Positions 15,219-23,699 of a stretch of 35,523 nucleotides of DNA are shown in pieces; positions within the stretch are counted from its first letter, which is position 1; the number at the start of each line of letters is the position of its first letter. The notes under the pieces are model-generated. The model was not told the origin of the DNA. It made no database searches and saw only the letters and a list, made by a program, of their open reading frames with translations. Location: the NCBI GenBank assembly GCA_019750095.1, contig JAIEOW010000096.1:1-35523 (forward strand), written 5' to 3'. Source of the DNA: Phycisphaerales bacterium. Lineage in GTDB: Bacteria; Planctomycetota; Phycisphaerae; Phycisphaerales; UBA1924. The position numbers and the translations under genes were made by a program.

Positions 15219-17088
15219 TCAACAGCCAGCGAACCATGCGTTGAGGAACGCGAAGATGTCGGAAACGTCGACCGACATATTTTGATCATAATCCGCCTGC
15301 AAGTCGCTGACAAACTACAGGTTAAGGAAGATAAAAATATCTCCAACGGTAGTTGTTCCACTTCCGTCATAATCAGCCGGGCACACCGATCGTGTGTAGA
15401 GGACATGCGGCGCATGCTGTCCGTACCCCAAGCTGTTTTCTGTCGTAATGAAGACAACATACTCTCGGCCTGCAGCCAATGTGTTCGGAGGCACACTTAC
15501 GCTTGATGAGGTGATGTCGGCGACACGAAACACTCGGTCGCGATCTACCCCAGCACGTCGCTCAAATACAGACACTGAACTTGTGCTTACGGATGAATCC
15601 ACAGTCCACGAAATCGTAAGCGGCTCGCTGGCAGCGACAAAAGTGCCACTAGAAGGCATGATCTCAGTCGCCGGATTCGCTCCACCAAACAACTGCGTAA
15701 AATCAGCAGCCCATCCGAGAAAGTCGATGGCCGTGATATCCGCTGGCGACATCGAGCTTCTTGCGTCGCCAGGATCCATGATTCCGATCGGCAATCCAGT
15801 TGGGAGGAGTCGTGCTCGCTTCCAGTGCGCAGCCTGTGCACCGTCCCCGCCGTTCATTTGGCCCTGAGATCTGGGGAATGTAAATGACTCAGCACTCAGG
15901 TAGAAACCAGAAACCGCTGAGGTTGTTCGTTGGAGCGTGCGAACTTCGTTGGCGCACTCTTGTGCCGAAATACCAGATGAAGCCACGGCAGCATCGTACC
16001 GATAAAGATCTAGGCAGGTGAAAAATGGCGCTGTGTTTGGCTGAGCAGTTCCTGTAGAGTCGATGCCACAGGTAAATCCCAGAGCATGAAAAGTCTCATG
16101 TTCAATTGTTGTCTGAAAACTAACTCGTCCTGACGCGGTGCCGTCCTCCGGCGTGAAATCGAATGGCGCTGTTGTAGAAACAATTATTGTCGAGTCTGAA
16201 GGTGCAAATGGAAGACCCGAGGCAAACTGAGGCAAACTTTAGAGCGATAGATCTCGGGATGGTGATGTCAGTAATGTTTGAAACCGCCGAACTAAACGTA
16301 GTCATCCTTGCTTGCACAAAGGAGCCAAGCGGAAGAGAGTTGTAGCATGCGATTTCGCCGGGTGTTTCGTTCTGCGCTTCGGCAAAATCAACAAGCGCTC
16401 GCGACCAGTCCGAATAAAATGTTTCAAAGATGAGGTTTTGAGTACCTGCAACGCCATCGGATAAGCTCGCGAAAACAACGTCAATAGTAATCGGGCTTGC
16501 GAAACTGTCATTTCCGAGAAGATTCACAAAGCGGGTTGCGGCGCGGTCAAGGCAAAGCAGAACTTGGGATTGAAGCTGGACTGGAAGATTCGAGTCGACA
16601 AGGTTGTAGCTGATAAAAAAACCTGGTCCGCGAGGGGTAATCGGTCCTGGAGTTTTGAGTCTGAGTCTCTCGTCAGTTTGGTCACTGCGAACTTCAATCA
16701 TATCAGAGCCGCGCGGGCTAAAAGAACCGCCGCCTGATAAAGCCCACTTTTGAGATTTCATGAAGTACTGCCCGTTGCGAACTTCAATCCAAAGAGGTTG
16801 CCAGTCAATAGGTTCAGTGCCGCTAAACCGACATCCAGCAACCAGTTGGCCGTTGGGCAACGCGGTAAAGACCGGGACCTGGCGCGGACGCTGAACTTCC
16901 ACGTCAGCTTTCGCAGCGCCGCGGATTTCGCGGGTCACGATGTGGAGTGATCCGTCTAAACGCTTCTCAACACGTTCGGGAATCACCAACGTCCAAAGAT
17001 TTGAGGATGCGTCGAACTGTGCGACTTGGGCGATGGCGATCCTGCCGAACATGGCAAGCGCGACGATGAATGCGAGCGCGAATCTCAT
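15219..17088 (-). pseudogene. Decayed secreted metzincin-type metalloprotease with dockerin-like repeats
   Basis: Start ATG 17088 has AAGGAG 6 bases upstream, followed by a signal peptide ('MRFALAFIVALAMFGRIAIA'). The first frame runs to about 16232, where a 10-bp tandem duplication (16219-16238) shifts it. Removing one copy joins '...IALKFAS' to 'GLPFAPSDST' in frame. The continuing part holds 'IEHETFHALGF' (HExxHxxGF zinc site, 16085-16099), 'GIMDPGD' as a possible Met-turn, and 'MSPADITAIDFLGW'. These fit an exported metzincin-like protease. A dockerin-like unit 'CPADYDGSGTTTVGDIFIFLNL' is cut by TAG at 15315-15317. Past that stop the same frame gives 'ADYDQNMSVDVSDIF' and 'AFLNAWFAGC' to a natural stop at 15219. 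Restored length would be 619 residues. GC content is clearly lower than that of its neighbours. Confidence 0.85.
16219..16238. repeat. 10-bp tandem duplication causing the frameshift
   Basis: GAGGCAAACT occurs twice in direct succession. Ten bases is not a multiple of three, and deleting one unit restores the protease frame exactly. Confidence 0.92.
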
Positions 17089-17246
17089 GGAAAGCTCCTT
17101 GGGCGAGGCCAGCTTGAGTGCCACCACGCAGCCAGTGGTGAGAATCTGAGCCGTGCAGATAATTGTGCCAAATTTAGCCTACCACACCAACGCGACTCAT
17201 GCAATCCCCATGATCTGGGGACGAAACCTTCTTTATGCCTGAGCAT

Positions 17247-18743
17247 CTACACCCCCACCAGCCCCCCAATCGCCTTCCCATAGCTCTCCACACACTTCTC
17301 CGCAGCCCCATCCCACGTCAGCCGCCGAAGCTCAAACGCCCCATGTTCCGCCAGCGTCTGCCCCAGCGGCGGGTGGCGCAGCACCGCCACAATCTTGTTC
17401 GCCATCTCATCAATATCCCAGAAGTCCACCTTCAGCGCGTGCGTCAAGACCTCGCTCACGCCGCTTTGCTTACTGATAATCACCGGCACATCGTTCCGCA
17501 TCGCCTCCAGCGGCGCAATACCAAACGGCTCGCTCACGCTCGGCATCACGTACACATCCGCCATCCGAAACACCCGGTCCACGTCCTTGCCGCGCAGGAA
17601 GCCCGTGAACAGCACCTTGTGACCGATCCCGAGGTGCGCCGCTTCCTCGATCATCCGCACGGCCATGTCGCCCGACCCCGCCACCACAAACTTCACATCC
17701 TGAACCTTCTCCAGCACGCGCTTCGCCGAGCGTATGAAATACTCCGGCCCCTTCTGCATCGTGATCCGCCCGAGAAACAGCACGATCTTGTCCTTCGACG
17801 CAATCATGTCTCCCGCGTGCGGCTGCACATGATCATTCTCAATCCCGTTGTACACAACGTCCGTCTTCTTCGGATCGACGCCGTACCGCCGCACGCAGAT
17901 CGATTGCGTCAGATTGCTCACGCACACCGCGCGCATCGCCGCGTGCATCCCGCGGCGTTCGATGTCGTACACCCGCTGATTGATGTTGTCGCCCGAGCGA
18001 TCAAACTCGGTGGAGTGCACGTGCACCACCAGCGGCTTGCCGCTCACCGCCGCCAGCGCGATCCCCGCAGGAAAGGTCATCCAGTCGTGCGCGTGGATCA
18101 CATCAAAGCGCTCGCCCCGCGTGATCGTCACCACCAGCCGTGCATACCGCTCGGCATTGGCGATCATGTCGCCCTCATACCCCGCCCCGGCGTTGCCCCC
18201 GCCGCCTTCGGGAACGCGCAAGCTGATCCCGTGCTCGTGCTCCATCGCCCGCCGAATCGCCTCCTCCGGGTGAATCTCGTGCACGACATGCTGGGGCAGG
18301 TCTCCCTGCGCCTCATCCACATCCGCATCCAGCGGCCCCGTCAACCCATACATCCCACCCTTGGCGTGTCCCTTGTGAAACTTCGGATACGTTGACGTAA
18401 ACGGCGCCGGCACAGACCGAAAGCTCACGTTCGTGAACCCCGCCATCGTGTACGCCTCGGCCCCAACCAGCGCGGCATTGGCCGCGGCTTCCTCCGACAG
18501 CCCGCCCGCAGCCCCGACATGCGAGCCGTTGGCCCCCTTCGGCGCGGCCCAGTTCAACCCGCGGATCTGCTCGGGGCTCAGCAGCCGAATGTGCGAGGCC
18601 GCCGACCGATCGACCGGTTTGGGCAGCACGAAAACCACCTCATGCCCCAGGCGATCCAATGCCTTGGTCAGCCCATAGCACGCGGTTCCAAGGCCGCCCG
18701 CAATGAAGGGCGGAAACTCCCACCCAAGCATCAAGATCCGCAT
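17247..18743 (-). CDS. Glycosyltransferase, GT4 / glycogen synthase-like
   Basis: 498 residues. 'MRILMLGWEFPPFIAGGLG' is the classical nucleotide-sugar glycosyltransferase start, with the Gly-Gly-Leu-Gly loop. 'VIHAHDWMTFPAGI', 'FLGRITMQKGPEYFIRSA' and 'ADVYVMPSVSEPFGIAPLE' (the EX7E motif) mark a GT-B fold retaining enzyme of the GT4/GT5 group. Residues 65-185 hold a family-atypical, Gly/Ala-rich insertion between the two N-terminal blocks. It would transfer a sugar from an NDP-sugar to glycogen, trehalose or a surface glycan; which one cannot be told. There is no signal peptide, so it is cytoplasmic. AGGAAGGG lies about 9 bases before the start. No operon partner is evident. Confidence 0.9.
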   Translation of the reverse strand: MRILMLGWEFPPFIAGGLGTACYGLTKALDRLGHEVVFVLPKPVDRSAASHIRLLSPEQIRGLNWAAPKGANGSHVGAAGGLSEEAAANAALVGAEAYTMAGFTNVSFRSVPAPFTSTYPKFHKGHAKGGMYGLTGPLDADVDEAQGDLPQHVVHEIHPEEAIRRAMEHEHGISLRVPEGGGGNAGAGYEGDMIANAERYARLVVTITRGERFDVIHAHDWMTFPAGIALAAVSGKPLVVHVHSTEFDRSGDNINQRVYDIERRGMHAAMRAVCVSNLTQSICVRRYGVDPKKTDVVYNGIENDHVQPHAGDMIASKDKIVLFLGRITMQKGPEYFIRSAKRVLEKVQDVKFVVAGSGDMAVRMIEEAAHLGIGHKVLFTGFLRGKDVDRVFRMADVYVMPSVSEPFGIAPLEAMRNDVPVIISKQSGVSEVLTHALKVDFWDIDEMANKIVAVLRHPPLGQTLAEHGAFELRRLTWDGAAEKCVESYGKAIGGLVGV

Positions 18744-19153
18744 CGATCAACGCCCTTCCTTCCCGCCGCCCCGAGACGACGCGTGGCACCCGAACCAAAC
18801 CCCATCAGTACCACGCGCTGCAAGGGTACGACCCTCCCGCCAACAAGTCTCGGCTCGTCAGGAGAGTCGGCACCGAACACACGCCACAGGCAGCCAAAGC
18901 AGACTCAATCCGAGGCCTGGGCGCAAGCCCAGGCACCCTAGACCGAGTGAAATCCACGATCACCACCGCCAGCACCAGAGACACACCCATACCCCGGTTC
19001 CGGATCACGAGAACACGCCGAAGAACGGTCGAGCAGACCTCCCCCGTCCGCGCTGCAAACGCTCAATCAGGCCCGCGTTCGTGATTCACACGCACGAATC
19101 CTCCAGAATGAGTGTGCTTGACGAGCAAGTGCCAAGCCCGTAGGGTGGCTCGT
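18744..19153. other. Intergenic stretch with one GCAA-loop hairpin repeat
   Basis: No gene seen. Divergent promoters for the glycosyltransferase and the zinc-ribbon protein should lie here, but none is convincing by eye. It contains the hairpin repeat at 18909-18937. Confidence 0.6.
18909..18937 (+). repeat. 29-nt hairpin repeat (family D), intergenic copy
   Basis: TCCGAGG is followed by a 7-bp stem CCTGGGC/GCCCAGG with loop GCAA, then CACC. It matches the 33086-33114 copy, including both flanks, except for a T-to-C change in the left arm and a matching A-to-G change in the right arm. The pairing is therefore preserved. Confidence 0.88.
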
Positions 19154-19516
19154 ATGAGACGGGGCCTGCGAGCGGGACTGCAGCTTCCTCCCCCGGTCAT
19201 TCGTCCTTGGCTCGTTGTGCCACTTGTCATGTCTCTTGTCAATGCAATGCTCGTCATCGGCGGATGGGTATGGCCATCGGTCGCTTTACCCAAGGCCGTG
19301 ATCTTGACAACGAACAGCATTGTGCTGGTGTCTGTCATTTTCAATGTGTGGAGAGTTGATCGAATCTCACGGCAAGCGCGAGCACGCGCTGGGTACGTGT
19401 GCCCTCAGTGTGGCTTTGATCTTCAGCGAGGAGCTCTTGTGCGTTGCTCTGAATGTGGAAATGTCTGGACGCGCGGAGAACTCCGTCGGCTGTGGCAACT
19501 TCCTCCAAACCGCTGA
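19154..19516 (+). CDS. Small membrane protein with C-terminal zinc ribbon
   Basis: 120 residues from ATG 19154; an upstream in-frame start at 19112 would add 14 unlikely residues. Two membrane helices lie near residues 20-42 ('WLVVPLVMSLVNAMLVIGGWV') and 48-66 ('AVILTTNSIVLVSVIFNVW'). A basic linker and the ribbon 'YVCPQCGFDLQRGALVRCSEC' follow, with four Cys as the likely zinc ligands. This architecture is common among planctomycete small proteins of unknown function; the gene at 11834 is a more degenerate example. An unassigned ATG frame begins directly after the stop (19517), but it runs into the ABC fragment and is not called. Confidence 0.75.
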   Translation: MRRGLRAGLQLPPPVIRPWLVVPLVMSLVNAMLVIGGWVWPSVALPKAVILTTNSIVLVSVIFNVWRVDRISRQARARAGYVCPQCGFDLQRGALVRCSECGNVWTRGELRRLWQLPPNR

Positions 19517-19692
19517 ATGACCCAACCGCCGCAGTGGTCCACAGAGGGCGACGACGACGAGTTCTCCGAGCATCTGAGGCCTATGTCACGGTTCGTGCAT
19601 TTGGTGATATCCCAGCGGCCTTTTCGGCGAAGTGCCGCTTTCATCGGGGAACAGGTTTCTGACCACACGCACACCGCGGTAAGCTTCCCGAC

Positions 19693-19865
19693 GTGTCTCC
19701 CGATCCCGCCCTCTCCATCTCCACCCTCCGCGCCCGCTTCACCCCCAGCGGCCCCTGGATCGTCGACCTCCCCGAGCTCACCCTCGCCCAGGGCGAACAG
19801 GTCCTCCTCACCGGCGGCTCCGGCACGGGCAAGTCCACGCTCCTGCACCTCATCGCAGGATTGCT
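19693..19865 (+). pseudogene. Truncated 5' copy of the LolD-like ABC ATPase gene
   Basis: These 173 bp, from a GTG start through the Walker A motif ('GGSGTGKST') to 'LIAGLL', align without gaps to 21481-21653. About 14 differences are visible by eye. The similarity stops abruptly at 19865, where sequence belonging to the HAF-repeat gene begins. Regions upstream of the two GTG starts are unrelated. The fragment would encode an ATPase without signature or Walker B motif, so it is non-functional as such. Confidence 0.9.
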
Positions 19866-21082
19866 AAAACGCGCCTGCGACGCCCCAATCCCACCATCGC
19901 ACCAACGCCGACAATCGCGACCGCTGACGGCGAGGGAATAGTCAGAACAAAGCCCACGTATCCACCGGCTGTTTGTGCCTCGCCCGCGATCTGGCCGTTG
20001 TCGTTGATGTCGAGGAGCTTGTACCCCGTGGCGTTGGCAAAGAACGGCGCGAGCAGGGGTCGCAGGTCGGTGACCGAACCACCGTCCCACAAGACCGGAA
20101 CGGGGTTGGTGTCGCTCAACACACTATCGATGTCGGCGTACGCGTACCCCACGACCGCTCCACGTTCGTTCATGCCCGCAGCGAAGCTCTCATGAAACCC
20201 AAGCAGTGGGGGTAGCAACTCAGGCGAACCGCCGATCCATCGTGTGGCGCGGAATTGAACGTACAGATCGTCGAGTATCGGTTCGTATGTCAGGGAGTTA
20301 CCGACGATCGTGCCGACGTCGTTGATGGCCGAAGCGCTGCCCGAGTTGAAGCCGCTGGGCAGCGGCAACTCAACCACGCTCGTCCCATCCCATGCGACGG
20401 GTCGCTGCACATCTACCGCGACACTGTAGATCGAGCAGTTCCCGACTGCGCGTCCGGCAGAGTTGATATCGATGGGTGTGGCATGGGTGAAGTTTGGAAT
20501 CCGATCAAGTTGCGTCGGAGCACCAGTCGTCGACCAGCGTACCGGGATGCCCTGACCAGTATCGCTTTCCACGCCGACGATAACACCCGCGTCGTTGATG
20601 GCGGTGGCCCATGAGAAGCGAAAACCAGGGTTGGTATCGAGCGTGCTCGCAATCCCATTGTCCCATCGAACCGGCCGGGAATCGAAACCGCCACCGGGCC
20701 CTGACTCGGGGAAAAACGAGTACCCCACGATGACACCACGGTTGTTCACGTCGACTGGTTCGGAACTCACGCCGTTACCGGCGGTTGGCGCGCCGGGAAG
20801 TCTGGGCAATGTCGTGATCATCCCGTTGACCCAGAATGATGCCGACCTCTCGCCAGTGACGGAGGAAGCGAGACCAACCACTGTGCCGGAGCTGTTTATG
20901 GCCCGCAGACTGCCCCCGAAACGCGAATCAGATGATGGCAAAGGCGTGACCTGCGCATTCGCGCCCGCGGCCGCGCAAGCTCCCAAAACCGCCCAAACCA
21001 GCACAGCCCGAAGCCATGCCTTACTCTGGAAAGCAAGCTTGGCACCCAACGAATCGCGGCGGATGCTGGATCGAATTCCCAT
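19850..21082 (-). CDS. Exported HAF-repeat protein with PEP-CTERM-like tail
   Basis: 410 residues from ATG 21082 (GGAG about 9 bases upstream; the longer frame from 21163 is less likely). A basic start and signal peptide end near 'AAAGANAQV'. The body contains at least seven HAF-type beta repeats of the form [AD]IN..G.[IV]VG: 'AINSSGTVVG', 'DVNNRGVIVG', 'AINDAGVIVG', 'DINSAGRAVG', 'AINDVGTIVG', 'GMNERGAVVG' and 'DINDNGQIAG'. It then has 'SPSAVAIVGVGAMVGLGRRRR', a PEP-CTERM-like sorting tail in which the usual Pro-Glu-Pro is Pro-Ser-Pro. Such proteins are exported and sorted to the envelope; the role of HAF repeats is unknown. The last residues ('AILR') and the stop codon lie inside the antisense of the truncated ABC ATPase copy. 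Confidence 0.85.
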   Translation of the reverse strand: MGIRSSIRRDSLGAKLAFQSKAWLRAVLVWAVLGACAAAGANAQVTPLPSSDSRFGGSLRAINSSGTVVGLASSVTGERSASFWVNGMITTLPRLPGAPTAGNGVSSEPVDVNNRGVIVGYSFFPESGPGGGFDSRPVRWDNGIASTLDTNPGFRFSWATAINDAGVIVGVESDTGQGIPVRWSTTGAPTQLDRIPNFTHATPIDINSAGRAVGNCSIYSVAVDVQRPVAWDGTSVVELPLPSGFNSGSASAINDVGTIVGNSLTYEPILDDLYVQFRATRWIGGSPELLPPLLGFHESFAAGMNERGAVVGYAYADIDSVLSDTNPVPVLWDGGSVTDLRPLLAPFFANATGYKLLDINDNGQIAGEAQTAGGYVGFVLTIPSPSAVAIVGVGAMVGLGRRRRVLAILR

Positions 21083-21480
21083 GCAAGATCTCCATGTGTT
21101 CGGCGTGCCGTAGTCATCAACATGGCAACGCCAAGGAAATCTCCCGCTCCAAACGTCACCCAAGGTACACGCCGCTCTCGCCGACTGTCAACAAAAATAC
21201 CAAAGCTTCATACGCGGAGATTGTGCAGTGTGAAGTCAGGGAGTTTGGTGCGCCTATTCAGCACATTCACAGAAACGCACGCAAGCACGCCGCCCATCTC
21301 TCTCCGCGCTGCGTAACAACGCTACCCGTATCATACCCAAACCCCCCAGCACGCCTCCCAAGCTCACTATCGCAACAATCGATCGCGACCACAACCCATT
21401 CCGAATTCCAATCTCTGCCCGCTGCTTCTCCGCGGCACCGCGTGTTTCAAACCGGCTCACCTCACTACTCTTCCTCTCCT
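21083..21480. other. Intergenic stretch, possibly with a tiny membrane protein on the minus strand
   Basis: No clear gene. A minus-strand GTG frame at 21254-21460 would give 68 residues with one hydrophobic stretch ('SIVAIVSLGGVLGGLGMI'). Its coding status is doubtful and there is no well-placed ribosome site. Composition is lower in GC than the flanking ABC operon. Confidence 0.4.
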
Positions 21481-22182
21481 GTGTCGCCCCCTCCCGTCCT
21501 CACCATCTCCAACCTCCGCGCCCGCTTCACCCCAAGCGGCCCCTGGATCGTCGACCTCCCCGAGCTCTCCCTCGCTCAGGGCGAACAGGTCCTCCTCACC
21601 GGCGGCTCCGGCACGGGCAAATCCACGCTTCTGCACCTCATCGCCGGGCTGCTCGACCCCGCCGAGGGTCGCATCAACATCGCCGGGCGTCACATCCACG
21701 CCCTCCGCGGCCCGGCCCGCGACCACTTCCGCGGCCGCCACATCGGCATGATCTTCCAGACCTTCAACCTCCTCGCCGGCTTCAGCGCACTCGAGAACGT
21801 CATGGTCGCTCTCATGTTCAGCGACATCCCGCGCGCTGAACACGCCGACCGCGCCGCAAAGCTCCTCGCCGCCCTCGGCATCGAACGCCAGGACGCCCCG
21901 CCCGAAGAACTCTCCGTGGGCCAGCAACAACGCGTCGCCGTCGCCCGCGCCCTCGCCTGCGGCCCCGAGCTCGTCCTCGCCGACGAACCCACCGCCAGCT
22001 TGGACCCGGAAAACGCCGCCGCCGCGATCGACCTCATCCAGTCCGCCTGCCGATCGCAGAACGCCGCCCTGCTCTGCGTCAGCCACGACCCGAGCATGCA
22101 GAGCCGTTTCCAACGCACACTCAACCTCAAAGACCTCCGCAGGGGTGGCCCGCTGGTCCCCAGCGGGTTTCTGGCTCAATAA
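21481..22182 (+). CDS. ABC transporter ATPase, LolD/MacB type
   Basis: 233 residues from GTG 21481, the position aligned with the start of the truncated copy; the frame is open upstream but shows no family similarity there. It has Walker A 'GGSGTGKST' (41-49), Q-loop Gln93 in 'MIFQTFNLL', signature 'LSVGQQQ' (144-150), Walker B 'LVLADEP' (165-171), D-loop 'SLD' and switch His202. The size and 'QTFNLLAGFSALENVM' fit the LolD/MacB/FtsE group, which powers FtsX-like permeases acting on lipoproteins, peptides or cell-wall enzymes rather than bulk import. The last 13 residues ('RRGGPLVPSGFLAQ') are encoded by a hairpin repeat, so the original C-terminus seems to have been replaced. The permease gene follows after 77 bp. 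Confidence 0.93.
   Translation: MSPPPVLTISNLRARFTPSGPWIVDLPELSLAQGEQVLLTGGSGTGKSTLLHLIAGLLDPAEGRINIAGRHIHALRGPARDHFRGRHIGMIFQTFNLLAGFSALENVMVALMFSDIPRAEHADRAAKLLAALGIERQDAPPEELSVGQQQRVAVARALACGPELVLADEPTASLDPENAAAAIDLIQSACRSQNAALLCVSHDPSMQSRFQRTLNLKDLRRGGPLVPSGFLAQ
22149..22167. repeat. Hairpin repeat (family C) forming the 3' end of the ABC ATPase gene
   Basis: CCCGCTGG-TCC-CCAGCGGG is a perfect 8-bp stem. It is preceded by GGGGTGG, as in the 23626 copy. It is translated as 'GGPLVPSG' just before the stop. Confidence 0.88.
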
Positions 22183-22259
22183 ACTCTGCACGCCCCGGAT
22201 CGACATGCCACCCGCAGTCCACTGCAGATCACCCCTGTCTCATCTCACTTCTTCCCCCC

Positions 22260-23606
22260 GTGACCGACCTCACCATCATCCTCCGCTCCCTCCGCGTGCG
22301 ACTCTTCAGCACCGCCACCACGGTGCTCTCTGTCGCCGTCGCCGTCGCGCTCCTGCTCGTCTTGCTGCTCATGCGTGACGCATCGCACCAGGCCTTCGCC
22401 CGCGGCGGGGGCAACATGCACCTGCTCGTCAGCCGCGATTCATCGCCCCTCGTCAGTGTTCTCAACGGCATCTTCTACGCCAACCCCCCGCCGCGCCCGA
22501 TCACGTGGGCCGAATACGAACGCATCACCGGCAATCTCCCACTCGAATACGCCATCCCGACGCAGCAGGGCGATTCCTACCTCGGCCAGCCCGTTCTCGC
22601 CACACTGCCAAACTTCTTCACCGAGTTCCAGCCCGGCGAAGGCGAACAGTGGCAACTCGCCTCTGGCCGCTTCCTCCGCGGCCCGACCGATCCCGCGCCC
22701 GAAGACGCCGGCAACCCCCCGATCCCCGAAGCCCACGCCTTTGAAGTCGTCGTCGGCGCCGCCGCCGCCAAAGCCACGGGCCTTCGTCTCGGCGACACCC
22801 TTCACCTCACCCACGGAACTTCCCAATCCCGCCAGCTTGGCGACCCCAACGCCATGCAGCCCCACGTCCACCGCGAGTTCACCTATCGCGTCGTCGGCGT
22901 CCTCAAACCCACCGGCACCCCGCACGACCGCGCGCTCATCACCCATCTCGATGGCGGCTGGATCATCCACGCCCACGACCGCCGCAAGATCGACGATCCT
23001 TCCATCAAGACCACCATGATGGCCGACCTTCTCGAGCGCGACAAGCTCATCACCGGCATCTATGTGCGCGTGCTCACCCGCAGAGGCAGCGACGTCTCGG
23101 CCTCTCTCCCCCCCGTCTTCGCCAAGCTCCGCTCCGATCCCTCCATCACCGTCGCCCAGCCGTTGCAGCAGATGAACACGCTCTTCCGCATCATCGGCAA
23201 CGTCGATTGGATCCTGCGGGCCATGGCCGTCGTCGTGCTCGTCTCCAGCGGCGTGGGCATCATGCTCGCGCTCTACAACTCCATGACCGAGCGTCGCCGG
23301 CAGATCGCCGTCCTCCGTGTGCTCGGCTGCACCCAGGGCCGCATCTTCTCGCTCGTCGTCACCGAGGCCGCCATGATCGGCCTCGCCGGTGCGATCGCTG
23401 GCATCCTGCTCGCCCTCGTCGGCGTGCAGGTTGTCGCTCAGATCCTCCGCCAAGAGATCGGCCTTTCCATCCCGCCCGCCCTCGCCCCTGAACTCGTGCT
23501 TTCGGTTGGCATCGGAGCGGTCCTTCTGGCCGCTTTGGCCGGGGTCATCCCCGCATTGCTCGCCTATCGCACCCCAGTGGCGAACAATCTCAAGCCGATC
23601 GGGTAA
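22260..23606 (+). CDS. ABC transporter permease, FtsX/MacB type
   Basis: 448 residues from a GTG start. Topology is that of the FtsX/LolC group: one N-terminal membrane helix (about residues 18-40), a large extracytoplasmic domain (about 40-315), then three helices near 320-342, 367-392 and 415-438. The cytoplasmic loop 'TERRRQIAVLRVLGCTQGRI' is the family's conserved contact with the ATPase. It pairs with the ATPase encoded just upstream. Such complexes move substrates across or along the envelope by mechanotransmission. Lipoprotein handling or export of a small molecule is possible; the substrate is unknown. A repeat doublet separates it from the next gene. Confidence 0.92.
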   Translation: MTDLTIILRSLRVRLFSTATTVLSVAVAVALLLVLLLMRDASHQAFARGGGNMHLLVSRDSSPLVSVLNGIFYANPPPRPITWAEYERITGNLPLEYAIPTQQGDSYLGQPVLATLPNFFTEFQPGEGEQWQLASGRFLRGPTDPAPEDAGNPPIPEAHAFEVVVGAAAAKATGLRLGDTLHLTHGTSQSRQLGDPNAMQPHVHREFTYRVVGVLKPTGTPHDRALITHLDGGWIIHAHDRRKIDDPSIKTTMMADLLERDKLITGIYVRVLTRRGSDVSASLPPVFAKLRSDPSITVAQPLQQMNTLFRIIGNVDWILRAMAVVVLVSSGVGIMLALYNSMTERRRQIAVLRVLGCTQGRIFSLVVTEAAMIGLAGAIAGILLALVGVQVVAQILRQEIGLSIPPALAPELVLSVGIGAVLLAALAGVIPALLAYRTPVANNLKPIG

Positions 23607-23625
23607 CACCATTGGGTCGGGGTGG

Positions 23626-23682
23626 TCCGCTGGTCCCCAGCGGAGCCGCCTCTGGCATCATCTCACGCTGGGGACCAGCGTG
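23626..23682. repeat. 57-bp inverted doublet of hairpin family C
   Basis: Hairpin 23626-23644 (TCCGCTGG-TCC-CCAGCGGA) and hairpin 23664-23682 (CACGCTGG-GGA-CCAGCGTG) share the CGCTGG core in opposite orientation across 19 bp. Their stem ends differ, but each stem pairs perfectly. The doublet lies between the permease stop and the next gene's start. Confidence 0.88.
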
Positions 23683-23699
23683 CTCTTCGAAAGGGCCCC

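Noticed and set aside
17207..17221. CCCCA/TGGGG palindrome between the protease pseudogene and glycosyltransferase
   Set aside because: The stem is only 5 bp with no T tract, too weak to call a terminator or operator.
19517..19867. Plus-strand ATG frame directly after the zinc-ribbon gene
   Set aside because: No ribosome site, and its second half is an out-of-frame reading of the ABC ATPase fragment. The first 50 residues are not recognisable.
21016..21480. Upstream extension of the ABC ATPase to 21016
   Set aside because: The duplicate copy shows that family sequence begins at the GTG at 21481. The extension is low-complexity and overlaps the HAF-repeat gene start.
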